A stretch of 64,000 nucleotides of DNA from an uncultured Acidimicrobiales bacterium. GTDB lineage: Bacteria; Actinomycetota; Acidimicrobiia; Acidimicrobiales; SHLQ01. Location of the stretch: positions 1-64,000 of the forward strand of contig CALHTB010000022.1 of assembly GCA_938038785.1 (NCBI GenBank). The letters run 5' to 3'. Shown here one piece after another: positions 53,942-62,006 of the stretch (position 1 is the stretch's first letter; the number at the start of each line of letters is the position of its first letter). Both the position numbers and the translations under genes were made by a program. The notes beneath the pieces are model-generated. The model did not search any database. It worked only from the letters and a program-made list of their open reading frames with translations, and was not told where the DNA came from.

Positions 53942-54091
53942 GAAGAAAGCACAACGCTTGGACCAAGCGATGTTCCAGCTCGTAGAGATGGAACTCGGTT
54001 AGAGAGCGCAGCGAACGGCGGGAAGCCCGCCAGGGCTGAACCGATACCGCTACGCGAGCTTCGCTCTCATAAAGCGCTGGGACTCCCGCCC

Positions 54092-54186
54092 AGATCCCCA
54101 CTTCGCTTTCAAGTTCGCTACGCGAGCTTCGCTCTCCTCTCGCCGGAGGCGCCTCGTTTGTGCGTATACAAACTTTTGTTTTCGCT
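54092..54186 (+). repeat. 95-bp direct repeat, copy 2
   Basis: Second copy, starting 245 bases after the first; near identity implies recent duplication or ongoing gene conversion. Confidence 0.9.
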
Positions 54187-54406
54187 GCTACTTCTCGACA
54201 CTTCCGGTCGAGATCCGCGGAAGCCGACTTGGTCGCTACGCGAGCTCCGCTCCCCGAACGCGCTTTTTGAAGGCGACGTTTGGAGCGTCAGCGACAAACT
54301 CGAGTTCGAGGAAGCCCGCTAGGGCTGAGTCGATACCTGGGCCGTTTGAATCACTCAATGGCGCTACACCGCGGGAAGATCTGGGTCGATACCTAGGGAA
54401 GCTCTT

Positions 54407-54964
54407 ATGGCTCCTTCCCGTTCTTCTTTCTTCGGCTATCGCAACTCTCCCTCTCGTGATCGATGGGATGAGGCCGCGGCCGCGCTAGGGTTTGCCGCAG
54501 CACACCGCCGCAGTTCACGATCAATGGGTGGAACGATTAGGGGCAACAACGTCGAAATCGTCGACCTGCCCGACTCGCCGCTGATCATGTTCATCGACAT
54601 CGACGAAGAGGCCCAAGCAACCATGCCGCACTTCGTCGTACAAATGCAGTTGGACAAGGATCCGCGGGCAACCGGACTCCAGCCGATCGACACGGGCGAC
54701 CTGGCCTTTGAACATCAACTCATCCTGTTCGGAACGAAGGCGAACCAAATCCTCTCGTTTATCAACCTTGCGCGCCGAGACATCCTGATGGAGCTGCAAA
54801 AGGCGGTGCTGATCGAGTCAATCACGAACGAAGGCCTACGGGCGACCCTCGAGCTCGATGAGTGGGAAGCCGACGACCTCGTCGAAATGGTGTCAACCGC
54901 CGCCGAAATCGTCAGCCGCTTCTATGAGCATCAGAGCGAGCTGGCTGCCCCGCATAGCCGCTGA
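54407..54964 (+). CDS. Hypothetical soluble protein
   Basis: A 185-residue protein. The N-terminal third is Arg/Ser/Ala-rich (RDRWDEAAAALGFAAAHRR) and reads like a short helical hairpin; the rest is a predicted alpha/beta domain ending in acidic helices (ELDEWEADDLVEMV). No family recognised, no signal peptide. The start immediately after the repeat block is the only ATG giving the full domain. The next gene has its own TANNNT box, so co-transcription is uncertain. Confidence 0.6.
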   Translation: MAPSRSSFFGYRNSPSRDRWDEAAAALGFAAAHRRSSRSMGGTIRGNNVEIVDLPDSPLIMFIDIDEEAQATMPHFVVQMQLDKDPRATGLQPIDTGDLAFEHQLILFGTKANQILSFINLARRDILMELQKAVLIESITNEGLRATLELDEWEADDLVEMVSTAAEIVSRFYEHQSELAAPHSR

Positions 54965-54978
54965 CTAGCTTGGGCGAC

Positions 54979-55368
54979 ATGTCAATCGCCGAAGAAGAGT
55001 ACGTCAGCCTCGTCACCTACACGAAAGACGGACGGCCCAAGCCTCTGCCCGTGTGGATTGTTGACCTCGGCGACAACACGGTCGGGTTCACCACATGGGG
55101 CGAGAGCTGGAAGGCTAAGCGGGTTCGCAACAACCCCAACGTCACCCTGCAGCCGTGCGACCAGCGAGGCAACGTCACCGAAGGGTCAGCCATTGTCGAG
55201 GGCACTGCCCGGATGGTCGATGGCGGCGACGAATACGCCAAGGTCGCGGCGCTCGTGAAGGACAAGTACGGCTTCTGGGTCACCCTGATCAAGATGATGA
55301 ATTCGGTTCGCTCGGCACTCGGCAAGGGCGGGCAAAGCAGCTCGGCCATGATCATCGACCTGAGCTAG
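54979..55368 (+). CDS. PPOX-class (pyridoxamine oxidase-like) flavin/F420 oxidoreductase
   Basis: A 129-residue split-barrel protein of the pyridoxamine-5'-phosphate oxidase-like superfamily: LVTYTKDGRPKPLPVWIVD at the start, TTWGESWKAKRVRNNPNVTLQPCDQRG in the middle (cofactor-phosphate region) and EGTARMVDG. In actinobacteria this short class commonly uses F420 or FMN. ATG 54979 is seven bases after TAGCTT (54966-54971); a TTG nine bases earlier is less likely. It stops three bases before the next gene. Confidence 0.82.
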   Translation: MSIAEEEYVSLVTYTKDGRPKPLPVWIVDLGDNTVGFTTWGESWKAKRVRNNPNVTLQPCDQRGNVTEGSAIVEGTARMVDGGDEYAKVAALVKDKYGFWVTLIKMMNSVRSALGKGGQSSSAMIIDLS

Positions 55369-55371
55369 CCG

Positions 55372-56379
55372 GTGGTTCTCCTCATCATCGCGTTGATCGC
55401 CATCGCGACCATCGCGTTGGCGGCCAAGGTGGTGTATCCCGAAATGCTCGAGCAGAGGCAACAGAACGAGCTCGAGCAGCGCAACAAATGGGAGCACGTC
55501 GCCAAGCTGTTTGGGCTTCAGTTTCTGCCGGGCCGAACATCGGCCGACAATGAACTAAGCGGCACGATCGAGGGCTTTCCCGTTCGCATCCGCTCGACCG
55601 AGACAGGCACGAGGTACTCGGTCCGTATACCCGACATCGGTGCGCCAATCATGTCGATTCGCCGGCGAGGAGTTTCGGCTCGTGCCTTCGATGACCCGTT
55701 GCGCTATTTGGGAAAGAGACACAAGACCACGGTTCCGTTCGATCAGGGGGTTGATATAACCGCGGACGATACCGATGCCGTTCAGCGCTTTCTCACACCA
55801 GCTCGAAAGAGCGCACTCCAAGAGCTTTTTGCAACAGTTGGGGAAGCCTTGGTCACCGATCGGCACGTCGAGGCCGAACTATTTGAGTTCGATTTTCCCC
55901 GTGCAACCACGATGATCGAGACAACAACGGCGCTCATCAAAGCCGCGACCGCGATGAGCCCGCCGCAGGATCGCCAGCTCGAATCGCCGAGGGACCGCGA
56001 ACTTGAACCCGTAGCGATGTCACAGTCGAGTCTCCCAACCGACGTGAGGTCGGTTCTCAGCGAACTGTTCGACTCGGCACGAAGCGGCTTCGAAGTCGAC
56101 GAGCAATTTGCCGAGCATTACCTGGGACGCTCGGTCGAGTGGAGCGGCATCGTCGAGATCGTTCGGGATTTTCGCCATGACAGCGACTTCGGAACGAACG
56201 GCCGCAAGGTCATCGTGAATCTCGGCAACAGCGAGGGAACATCCGCGGTGCTGAGCGTTTCCCAAACGACTGAGATCGCTGAAGGTGACGCCGTGAGGTT
56301 CAGTGGCTCGATGATGCGCTTTGCCCGCGTTGCGAACCAGATTTACATCAGAAATGGCTCTCTCGGTCGACCGAACTAG
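55372..56379 (+). CDS. Membrane-anchored protein of unknown function
   Basis: A 335-residue protein: one N-terminal transmembrane helix (residues about 2-22), a basic helical neck, a cytoplasmic alpha/beta region and a C-terminal beta-barrel-like part (WSGIVEIVRDF... VRFSGSMMRFARVANQIYI) that reads like an OB-type fold. It starts at GTG three bases after the PPOX stop, so they form an operon. No family recognised. Confidence 0.6.
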   Translation: MVLLIIALIAIATIALAAKVVYPEMLEQRQQNELEQRNKWEHVAKLFGLQFLPGRTSADNELSGTIEGFPVRIRSTETGTRYSVRIPDIGAPIMSIRRRGVSARAFDDPLRYLGKRHKTTVPFDQGVDITADDTDAVQRFLTPARKSALQELFATVGEALVTDRHVEAELFEFDFPRATTMIETTTALIKAATAMSPPQDRQLESPRDRELEPVAMSQSSLPTDVRSVLSELFDSARSGFEVDEQFAEHYLGRSVEWSGIVEIVRDFRHDSDFGTNGRKVIVNLGNSEGTSAVLSVSQTTEIAEGDAVRFSGSMMRFARVANQIYIRNGSLGRPN

Positions 56380-56440
56380 CCATACGCGGCCCATACGAAA
56401 GGGTCACATATTGATATCGGACCCTTATGACCGCGTTCAC

Positions 56441-56446
56441 TACAGT
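56441..56446 (+). promoter_or_regulatory. TANNNT box deciding the dehydrogenase start
   Basis: TACAGT seven bases before ATG 56454 favours that codon over the in-frame ATG at 56427. Confidence 0.6.
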
Positions 56447-56453
56447 CGAGTCC

Positions 56454-58994
56454 ATGAAGACGAACACTCAGGTAGTAGTTGTTGGCGGCGGCGTGGTCGG
56501 GGCATCGATCCTGTATCACCTGACCAAGAACGGCTGGACCGATGTCGTCTTGCTCGAACGCACCGAGCTCACCGCCGGTTCGACCTGGCACTCCGCGGGC
56601 GGCATGCACACGATCAATGGCGACCCGAACGTAGCCAAGCTGCAGAAGTACACCATCGAGCTCTATCGAGAAATTGAAGAGCAGTCTGGCCAAGACTGCG
56701 GCATCCACATCACCGGCGGCGTCATGTTGGCCGACACCCCCGAGCGTGCTGACTGGTTGAAGGCCACCCACGCCAAGGGCCGCTACCTCGGTCTCGACAC
56801 CGAGCTGATCTCGGTTGACGAAGCCAACGAGATGCACCCGATCTTCGACAAGAAGTTCTTCGTCGGCGCCATGTACGACGCGCACGATGGCCACGTCGAC
56901 CCCACCGGCGTCACCCACGCCTACGCAAAGTGTGCCCGCCAGAACGGCGCCGAGGTGTACAAGGACACATGGGCTCGGGGCATGCGCCGTGCCCCCGACG
57001 GCGGCTGGCTCGTCGACACGATCAAGACCTCGACGGGCGAGGAGCTCGAGACCATCCACTGTGAACACGTGGTCAATGCCGGTGGCTTGTGGGGTCGTGA
57101 GGTTGGCCGCATGGTCGGCCTGGAGTTGCCGATCCTGGCCATGGCCCATCAGTACATCCTCACCGAAGACCTGCCCGAGGTTGCCGAGATCAACAAGTCG
57201 ACTGGCAAGGAGGTTCTCCACGCCGTTGACTTCGGCGGCGAAATTTACATGCGACAGGAAGCCGGTGGCCTGCTGCTCGGTACGTACGAGCCCAACGGCA
57301 TCCCGTGGTCGAAGAAGCAGACGCCGTGGGAGTTTGGCATGCAGCTACTGACCCCCGACCTTGAGCACCTAGCCGACCACTTGGCCACCGGCTTCGAGCA
57401 CTTCCCCATCTTCCAGAACGCTGGCATTAGCTCGGTCGTGAACGGCCCGTTCGTGTTCTCTCCCGACGGCAACCCGTGCATCGGTCCGGTGCGCGGCCTG
57501 CAGAATTACTGGTCGGCAACGGCGATCATGGCTGGCCTGTCTCAGGGGGGTGGCGTTGGTCTGGCGCTGGCTAACTGGATGACTGACGGCGATCCCGGCC
57601 ACGACATTTGGGGCATGGACATTGCCCGCTTCGGCGACTTCAACACCATGGCCTTCACCGAAACGAAGGTGCGCGAGAACTACGGCCGTCGTTTCCGCAT
57701 CACGTTCCCGAACGAGTTCTTGCCGCAGGGCCGCCAGCTGCAAACCACGCCGATCTACGACAAGCTCGTCGACGCCAACTGCGTCTTCGGCAACAGCTAC
57801 GGCCTCGAAGCCCCGCAGTGGTATCAAGAGGAAGGGCTGGACCCGGTCGAGGAGTTCACCTGGTATCGCAGCAACGCCTGGGACCAGGTCAAGAAGTCGA
57901 CCAAGGCCGTACGCGAGGGCGTCGGCATCATGGAAACGACGGGCTTTGCGAAGTTCAGCTTCAACGGCCCAGGCGCCCGTGAATGGCTCGACCGTGTACT
58001 CGCCGGGCGCATTCCCAAGGCCGGACGCATGTCGCTCACGCCGATGACCAACGAGAACGGCAAGCTCATCGGCGACCTCACGGTTGCCTGCTTGCCCGCA
58101 ACCCCTGGCGAGCCCGAAGGCCCCTATTCGACGCACACCGCTGGGGCCACCGGCAACACGACCGTCGAGCACGAACAGTTCATGATGTTCGGCTCGGGCG
58201 TGGCCACCCGCTACTACCAGCGCTACTTCGAGTCGCTGCTTCCAACCGACGGTTCGGTGCGCTACCGCACGCTCGGCTACGAGATGACAGGCCTGTCGAT
58301 CGCTGGGCCGAAGAGTCGCGAGCTGCTCGAGCGCCTTACCGAGAGAGATGTGTCAGCCGATGCGTTCAAGTTCATGGCGTTTAAGGAGATCGAGCTCGGG
58401 TGGGCCAAGGTCATGTGTGGTCGAGTCACCTTCTCGGGCGACCTTGGCTATGAGTTCTGGATGCCTGCGAGCTACCAGCGCTACTGCTTCGACCTGTTGA
58501 TGGAAGCCGGTGCCGATCTCGGCATCGAACTGTTCGGCTCCAAGACACTCGACTCGCTGCGTCTCGAGAAGAGCTTCGGTTCGTGGGCCCGCGAGTATCG
58601 CCCGATCTACGACCCGTTCGAAGCCAACCTCGGTCGCTTTGTCGACATGGACAAGGACTTCATTGGGCGCGACGCGCTGGTCGACATCGCGAAGAACGGT
58701 CCAGCCCGAAAGCTCTGCACCTGGGTTGTCGACTTGCCGACCGAAGGCCGCCAGGAGGGCGTTGCCGATGTCATTGGTGACGAGCCGGTGTGGCTCGATG
58801 GTGAAGTTGTGGGCTGGATCACCTCGGGCGGCTTTGCCCACCACAGCAACGTGTCGGTGGCCATGGGCTACGTCCCCACCGAGCACGCCGAACGCACCGA
58901 TGGGTGGCAGATCGAGATCCTCGGCGTCATGCGAGACGCCACCCTGCGCACCGAACCCATCTGGGACCCCAAAGCCGAAAAGATGCGCAGCTAG
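56454..58994 (+). CDS. Dimethylglycine/sarcosine dehydrogenase-type FAD-GcvT fusion enzyme
   Basis: An 846-residue two-domain enzyme. The N-terminal half is a DAO-type FAD domain (VVVVGGGVVGASILYHL dinucleotide fold). H46 in AGSTWHSAGG is at the position that carries covalent FAD in dimethylglycine and sarcosine dehydrogenases. The C-terminal half is a GcvT/aminomethyltransferase domain (about 430-840) that would pass the released one-carbon unit to tetrahydrofolate; GDLGYEFWMP and ERLEKSFGSW-like LRLEKSFGSW are typical. A role in demethylating betaine-derived methylamines is likely. ATG 56454 is supported by a TACAGT box. Its stop lies in a 27-bp tandem duplication. Confidence 0.85.
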   Translation: MKTNTQVVVVGGGVVGASILYHLTKNGWTDVVLLERTELTAGSTWHSAGGMHTINGDPNVAKLQKYTIELYREIEEQSGQDCGIHITGGVMLADTPERADWLKATHAKGRYLGLDTELISVDEANEMHPIFDKKFFVGAMYDAHDGHVDPTGVTHAYAKCARQNGAEVYKDTWARGMRRAPDGGWLVDTIKTSTGEELETIHCEHVVNAGGLWGREVGRMVGLELPILAMAHQYILTEDLPEVAEINKSTGKEVLHAVDFGGEIYMRQEAGGLLLGTYEPNGIPWSKKQTPWEFGMQLLTPDLEHLADHLATGFEHFPIFQNAGISSVVNGPFVFSPDGNPCIGPVRGLQNYWSATAIMAGLSQGGGVGLALANWMTDGDPGHDIWGMDIARFGDFNTMAFTETKVRENYGRRFRITFPNEFLPQGRQLQTTPIYDKLVDANCVFGNSYGLEAPQWYQEEGLDPVEEFTWYRSNAWDQVKKSTKAVREGVGIMETTGFAKFSFNGPGAREWLDRVLAGRIPKAGRMSLTPMTNENGKLIGDLTVACLPATPGEPEGPYSTHTAGATGNTTVEHEQFMMFGSGVATRYYQRYFESLLPTDGSVRYRTLGYEMTGLSIAGPKSRELLERLTERDVSADAFKFMAFKEIELGWAKVMCGRVTFSGDLGYEFWMPASYQRYCFDLLMEAGADLGIELFGSKTLDSLRLEKSFGSWAREYRPIYDPFEANLGRFVDMDKDFIGRDALVDIAKNGPARKLCTWVVDLPTEGRQEGVADVIGDEPVWLDGEVVGWITSGGFAHHSNVSVAMGYVPTEHAERTDGWQIEILGVMRDATLRTEPIWDPKAEKMRS

Positions 58995-59029
58995 ACGTAC
59001 CACGAAAAGATGCGCAGCTAGACGTACCA
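58976..59029 (+). repeat. 27-bp perfect tandem duplication over a stop codon
   Basis: Units 58976-59002 and 59003-59029 are identical and carry the last codons and TAG stop of the dehydrogenase, so a second KMRS-TAG end lies 27 bases downstream. Confidence 0.95.
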
Positions 59030-59046
59030 CGCTCCTTTCACCCAAA

Positions 59047-59087
59047 ACGACCCTGGTACCTTTTTGCCAATAGGTACTAGGTTCCTT
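59047..59087. repeat. Degenerate copy of the CTGGTACC hairpin
   Basis: Shares CCTGGTACCTTTTTGCC with the block A hairpin at 8691-8730, but its right arm has decayed. It lies in the short gap before the HAD gene. Confidence 0.55.
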
Positions 59088-59124
59088 CGGCGGGGAGGGA
59101 TGGTCCGCGAGATAGCGTCAGTGG

Positions 59125-59757
59125 ATGAGTCACGGCATTGACGCAGTCATCTTTGATCATGACGGAACGCTGGTTGATAGCGAGGGCATCACGTTGATGG
59201 TGGTGGCGGGCATCGCTACCGAGGCCGGGGCCGAGATCTACCCCGACGACCCCGACAGGTTTGTTGGCGCCGACTTGCACGTCGTGTTCGAAGAGATCGA
59301 GCGCCGCAGCGGCAAGCCGTTGCCCGACGACATCATGGAGCAGTTCCGGGCTCGTCAGACCGAGATGATTCGAGATGGCCTCCAGGAAGTCGACGGCGCA
59401 ACCGCTCTGCTCGCATCGCTGACAATTCCGCGAGCTGCGGCCTCGAACGCTCCGGTGGCAAAGATGGAGTTGTGTCTCGGCGCAACCGATCTGCTCCGGT
59501 TCTTTCCCGACGGCCATTTTCTCAGCGCCTATGACGTAAACGCATGGAAGCCCGACCCTGCGGTGTTCCTCGCTGCCGCTGAAGTCCTCGGTGTCGACCC
59601 AACGCGATGCGCGGTCGTGGAGGACAGTCGTCCCGGCGTCGAAGGGGCCATCGCTGCGGGCATGCAGGTCTTTGCGCTCGACCCGGGCAACCGGTTCACC
59701 GACCTGTCCGGCTTCACCCGAATCTCCAAGCTCGCCGAGCTCAGCGAGTACCTCTAG
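59125..59757 (+). CDS. HAD-superfamily phosphatase
   Basis: A 210-residue HAD hydrolase of the beta-phosphoglucomutase-like subfamily. Motif I is DHDGTLVDSE (nucleophile and general acid Asp), motif II SNAP, motif III lysine in NAWKPDP and motif IV VVEDSRPGVEGA. It should dephosphorylate a small sugar phosphate or similar metabolite. TAGCGT (59113-59118) is six bases upstream of ATG. Its stop directly abuts the stop of the convergent GT87 gene with no base between. Confidence 0.87.
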   Translation: MSHGIDAVIFDHDGTLVDSEGITLMVVAGIATEAGAEIYPDDPDRFVGADLHVVFEEIERRSGKPLPDDIMEQFRARQTEMIRDGLQEVDGATALLASLTIPRAAASNAPVAKMELCLGATDLLRFFPDGHFLSAYDVNAWKPDPAVFLAAAEVLGVDPTRCAVVEDSRPGVEGAIAAGMQVFALDPGNRFTDLSGFTRISKLAELSEYL

Positions 59758-60960
59758 CTACGCCGCCCTCGGCAAGTCGGTTGCAGTGAAACTGACATCC
59801 GGGGTTTGACCCTCGATGTCAGACGACCAATCCGTTCCGACGGAGCGACCCCACACCACAGCGGCGGCCAACATGCCAATCGTTGATGGGGCGACAATGT
59901 CGTTGATCGACGCAAACGGCTCAAACGACATGATCGTCATAAGCGAGCTGATGACATAAATCGCGATGAGCTGTTCGAGCACTCGCCTTGGCACGCCTGC
60001 CTGAACGGCAACAGCGAATGGAATTACGACGAGTGTGGTGTCGTAGATCAACAAGTGCGGCGAGACGAGAATCGACGCGAAAACCGCTGCACCTGAGGCA
60101 AGGTCGACCCGGTCGGGCCACACACGCAGGGCCATCCGAAGCACAACTGCGGCGATGCCGAGAATGACCAGTTGGGTCACCGCGCTCGTTCCGATCTCGA
60201 AACCAAGCGCACGCGACACCAGCTCACTGACCGTTGGTTGGTTGTAGACAATGTCGATTTGGCTGCGCTCGTCAAGCGCCGCAAGAAAGGCCTTCCACAC
60301 ACCAAATCCGCCGATAAGCGTTGCCGACACAAGCGTCGTCCCGAGTGCGAACGCAGACAACAGAGCCGGGTACCAACGCCGCCAATCCACCAGCCACCAG
60401 ATCGCAACTCCGAGCAACAATGTCGGCTTCAGTACCGCGAGCCCAGCAACAAGACCGGCGGGCACGGTTCGTCCATCGACACACAACCGGTGGATCGCAG
60501 CGGCCCACAGCAGCGCGAAGAATCCAGTCTGGGCGTGGTAAATATTCGCCACCCCAAGTGGAAGCGCCAGGGCGAGGAAACCAGCCCACACCGGAAGGCG
60601 AAGGAGTTTCAGCGCGCCGAAGACGGCGAGCACACTCAACACCATCCAGACCACGAGTGCCGTGTTTCCTGACAACCACGACAGCGGCAAGAGCGCCCAG
60701 GCAAATGGTGGCGTGCTGATAAACACATCGAGCTCGCGAGCAGATTCGACGTCCATGTCAATCGCAGCTGCGCGAAAAACATTCGGATCGTATGCCTCCT
60801 CCAGCCGCCCCTCGCCAGCGAACTCGGCACCGAGATGGAGTACTCGAAAGTCGGTGAACGCCCGAGCGCGATTAACCCAGAAGCCGAACGCGTAGATCAA
60901 CCCCGAGAACAGCATGAAGACGCGTATGACGCGTGTTCCCAATGAGTCCGCTTCCGACAT
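59758..60960 (-). CDS. GT87/DUF2029-family polyprenol-dependent mannosyltransferase-like protein
   Basis: A 400-residue polytopic membrane protein, about ten helices, resembling actinobacterial GT87 alpha-mannosyltransferases that use polyprenyl-phosphate mannose outside the membrane. An early RVLHLGAEFAGEGRLEEAYDP loop and a VFISTPPFAWALLPLSW stretch are typical. GGAG precedes ATG 60960. The last about 20 residues are read through a copy of the 31-bp palindrome, so that tail (SSDIEGQTPDVSF) is not likely to be ancestral. Confidence 0.78.
   Translation of the reverse strand: MSEADSLGTRVIRVFMLFSGLIYAFGFWVNRARAFTDFRVLHLGAEFAGEGRLEEAYDPNVFRAAAIDMDVESARELDVFISTPPFAWALLPLSWLSGNTALVVWMVLSVLAVFGALKLLRLPVWAGFLALALPLGVANIYHAQTGFFALLWAAAIHRLCVDGRTVPAGLVAGLAVLKPTLLLGVAIWWLVDWRRWYPALLSAFALGTTLVSATLIGGFGVWKAFLAALDERSQIDIVYNQPTVSELVSRALGFEIGTSAVTQLVILGIAAVVLRMALRVWPDRVDLASGAAVFASILVSPHLLIYDTTLVVIPFAVAVQAGVPRRVLEQLIAIYVISSLMTIMSFEPFASINDIVAPSTIGMLAAAVVWGRSVGTDWSSDIEGQTPDVSFTATDLPRAA
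59792..59822. repeat. 31-bp hyper-palindrome, copy 3, inside a coding 3' end
   Basis: Same palindrome as 711 and 15301, with a few arm mismatches. It is translated in the GT87 C-terminus and lies near two convergent stops. Confidence 0.85.
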
Positions 60961-61003
60961 TTGCTCCAAATCGGCCGAAGCGACCACGAGATAAGGGCGT
61001 GTT

Positions 61004-61930
61004 CTAGTTGCCGGCGCCTTCGAGCGTGCCTTCGACGAGCACCGTCTCGTTCGCGTCGCCCACGAGGCACTGCACCTTGCGGTCGCCGCGGCCCCATCGA
61101 GGCTCGGTCGGAACGAAGGTCCATACCTGCCAGGGCGAGCTTGCGAACTCTCCACCGACGAACTCGTCGTACTGTGCCCGGCAGAAGTCTTGCCCGATGG
61201 CGAACGTTCGCTCGACCCCGGGGTACCCCTCGGACGTGACATCGCTGAACACACTGTTCGACGTCGTGAACACCTCATAAGCGTGGGCCTTATCGCAGTC
61301 GGTGGTGTCGACCACGAAGACGTTGCGGAACTCACCCTCAACTTCGCTGAAGAAGTCGCTGATGCACTGGCCCGACTCGAGCTCGGTGACAAGCGTTGCG
61401 GACTGCACACGGTCGATGAAGAGATAGCCGTAGTAGGCAACACCAAGCACAGCGAGAATGGCGATTCCGTTGAGCACCTTCTTGACGACTGGAGACATAC
61501 CCGGCGGGCGAAGGTCGGGGCGGCTGTCCTTCTTCTTGTGCTTGGCGGCTTTGCTCTTTTCGCCCTCGACCTCCTCGGCTTTGGCCTGGTTCTTTTGCGC
61601 CTCCATATGTGCGGCCATCTCCGCGCCCGTCGGCGGGAACATCCCATCAAAGTCCATCGGAGCAGCCGCTGCCTCTACCGGGACGGGGATGGAGTCGGCC
61701 GGAGCAGCGGGAGGTGCTGGCTGGCTTCCTGGCGCACTCGTAAGGGCGGCGGCTGGAATCGGGGGCGGGGTGAGGTCGGGTGACGCAGCCGGCGCTGATG
61801 GTTCAGGCACCGGTGCTAGTGCGGCTGGCTCAGATTTGAGCATTGCAGATGACTGAATGTCTGGAGGTAGGGCTGGAAGTTGCGGGCGCTCAATAGCGTC
61901 CAATGCAGAGATCCCAGGAGTGCCGTCCAT
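61004..61930 (-). CDS. Septum formation family protein
   Basis: A 308-residue bitopic protein. It has a Pro/Ala-rich cytoplasmic N-terminus of about 145 residues with a Lys-rich stretch, one transmembrane helix (ILAVLGVAYYGYLFI), then an extracytoplasmic Septum_form-type domain with ESGQCISDF, a DCDKAHAYEVF segment and further cysteines. Such proteins are linked to septation in actinobacteria, mostly by homology. Start taken as the first ATG; internal starts are possible. It lies 44 bases upstream of the GT87 gene on the same strand. Confidence 0.75.
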   Translation of the reverse strand: MDGTPGISALDAIERPQLPALPPDIQSSAMLKSEPAALAPVPEPSAPAASPDLTPPPIPAAALTSAPGSQPAPPAAPADSIPVPVEAAAAPMDFDGMFPPTGAEMAAHMEAQKNQAKAEEVEGEKSKAAKHKKKDSRPDLRPPGMSPVVKKVLNGIAILAVLGVAYYGYLFIDRVQSATLVTELESGQCISDFFSEVEGEFRNVFVVDTTDCDKAHAYEVFTTSNSVFSDVTSEGYPGVERTFAIGQDFCRAQYDEFVGGEFASSPWQVWTFVPTEPRWGRGDRKVQCLVGDANETVLVEGTLEGAGN

Positions 61931-62006
61931 ACCACTTTTGGTCGGCCAATTTTGTGCCTCGTGTTATGGGGTTTACGAACTATGTGGCATCTGCGACGCT
62001 AGTGCG

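Larger units (their letters stand above)
53830..54406. repeat. Repeat block E
   Basis: No gene is supported in these 577 bases. Contents: a 95-bp direct repeat (53847-53941 and 54092-54186, one mismatch); GACTCCCGCCCAGATCC/ACTTCCGCCGAGATCC ends equal to element B's terminal repeats; an inverted copy of the C1/C2 module (54262-54318); and two inverted AGGGCTGA(A/G)(C/T)CGATACC motifs (54032, 54322). All modules of the family are represented here, so this may be a nest of insertions. Confidence 0.8.

Noticed and set aside
53826-54322. Small open frames on both strands in block E
   Set aside because: They are made of repeat modules; the same peptides can be read from non-coding copies at 36.9 and 37.7 kb.
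60961-61650. Upstream extension of the GT87 reading frame
   Set aside because: It covers the septum-formation gene in another frame and is Arg/Ser-rich without domain character; ATG 60960 has GGAG upstream.
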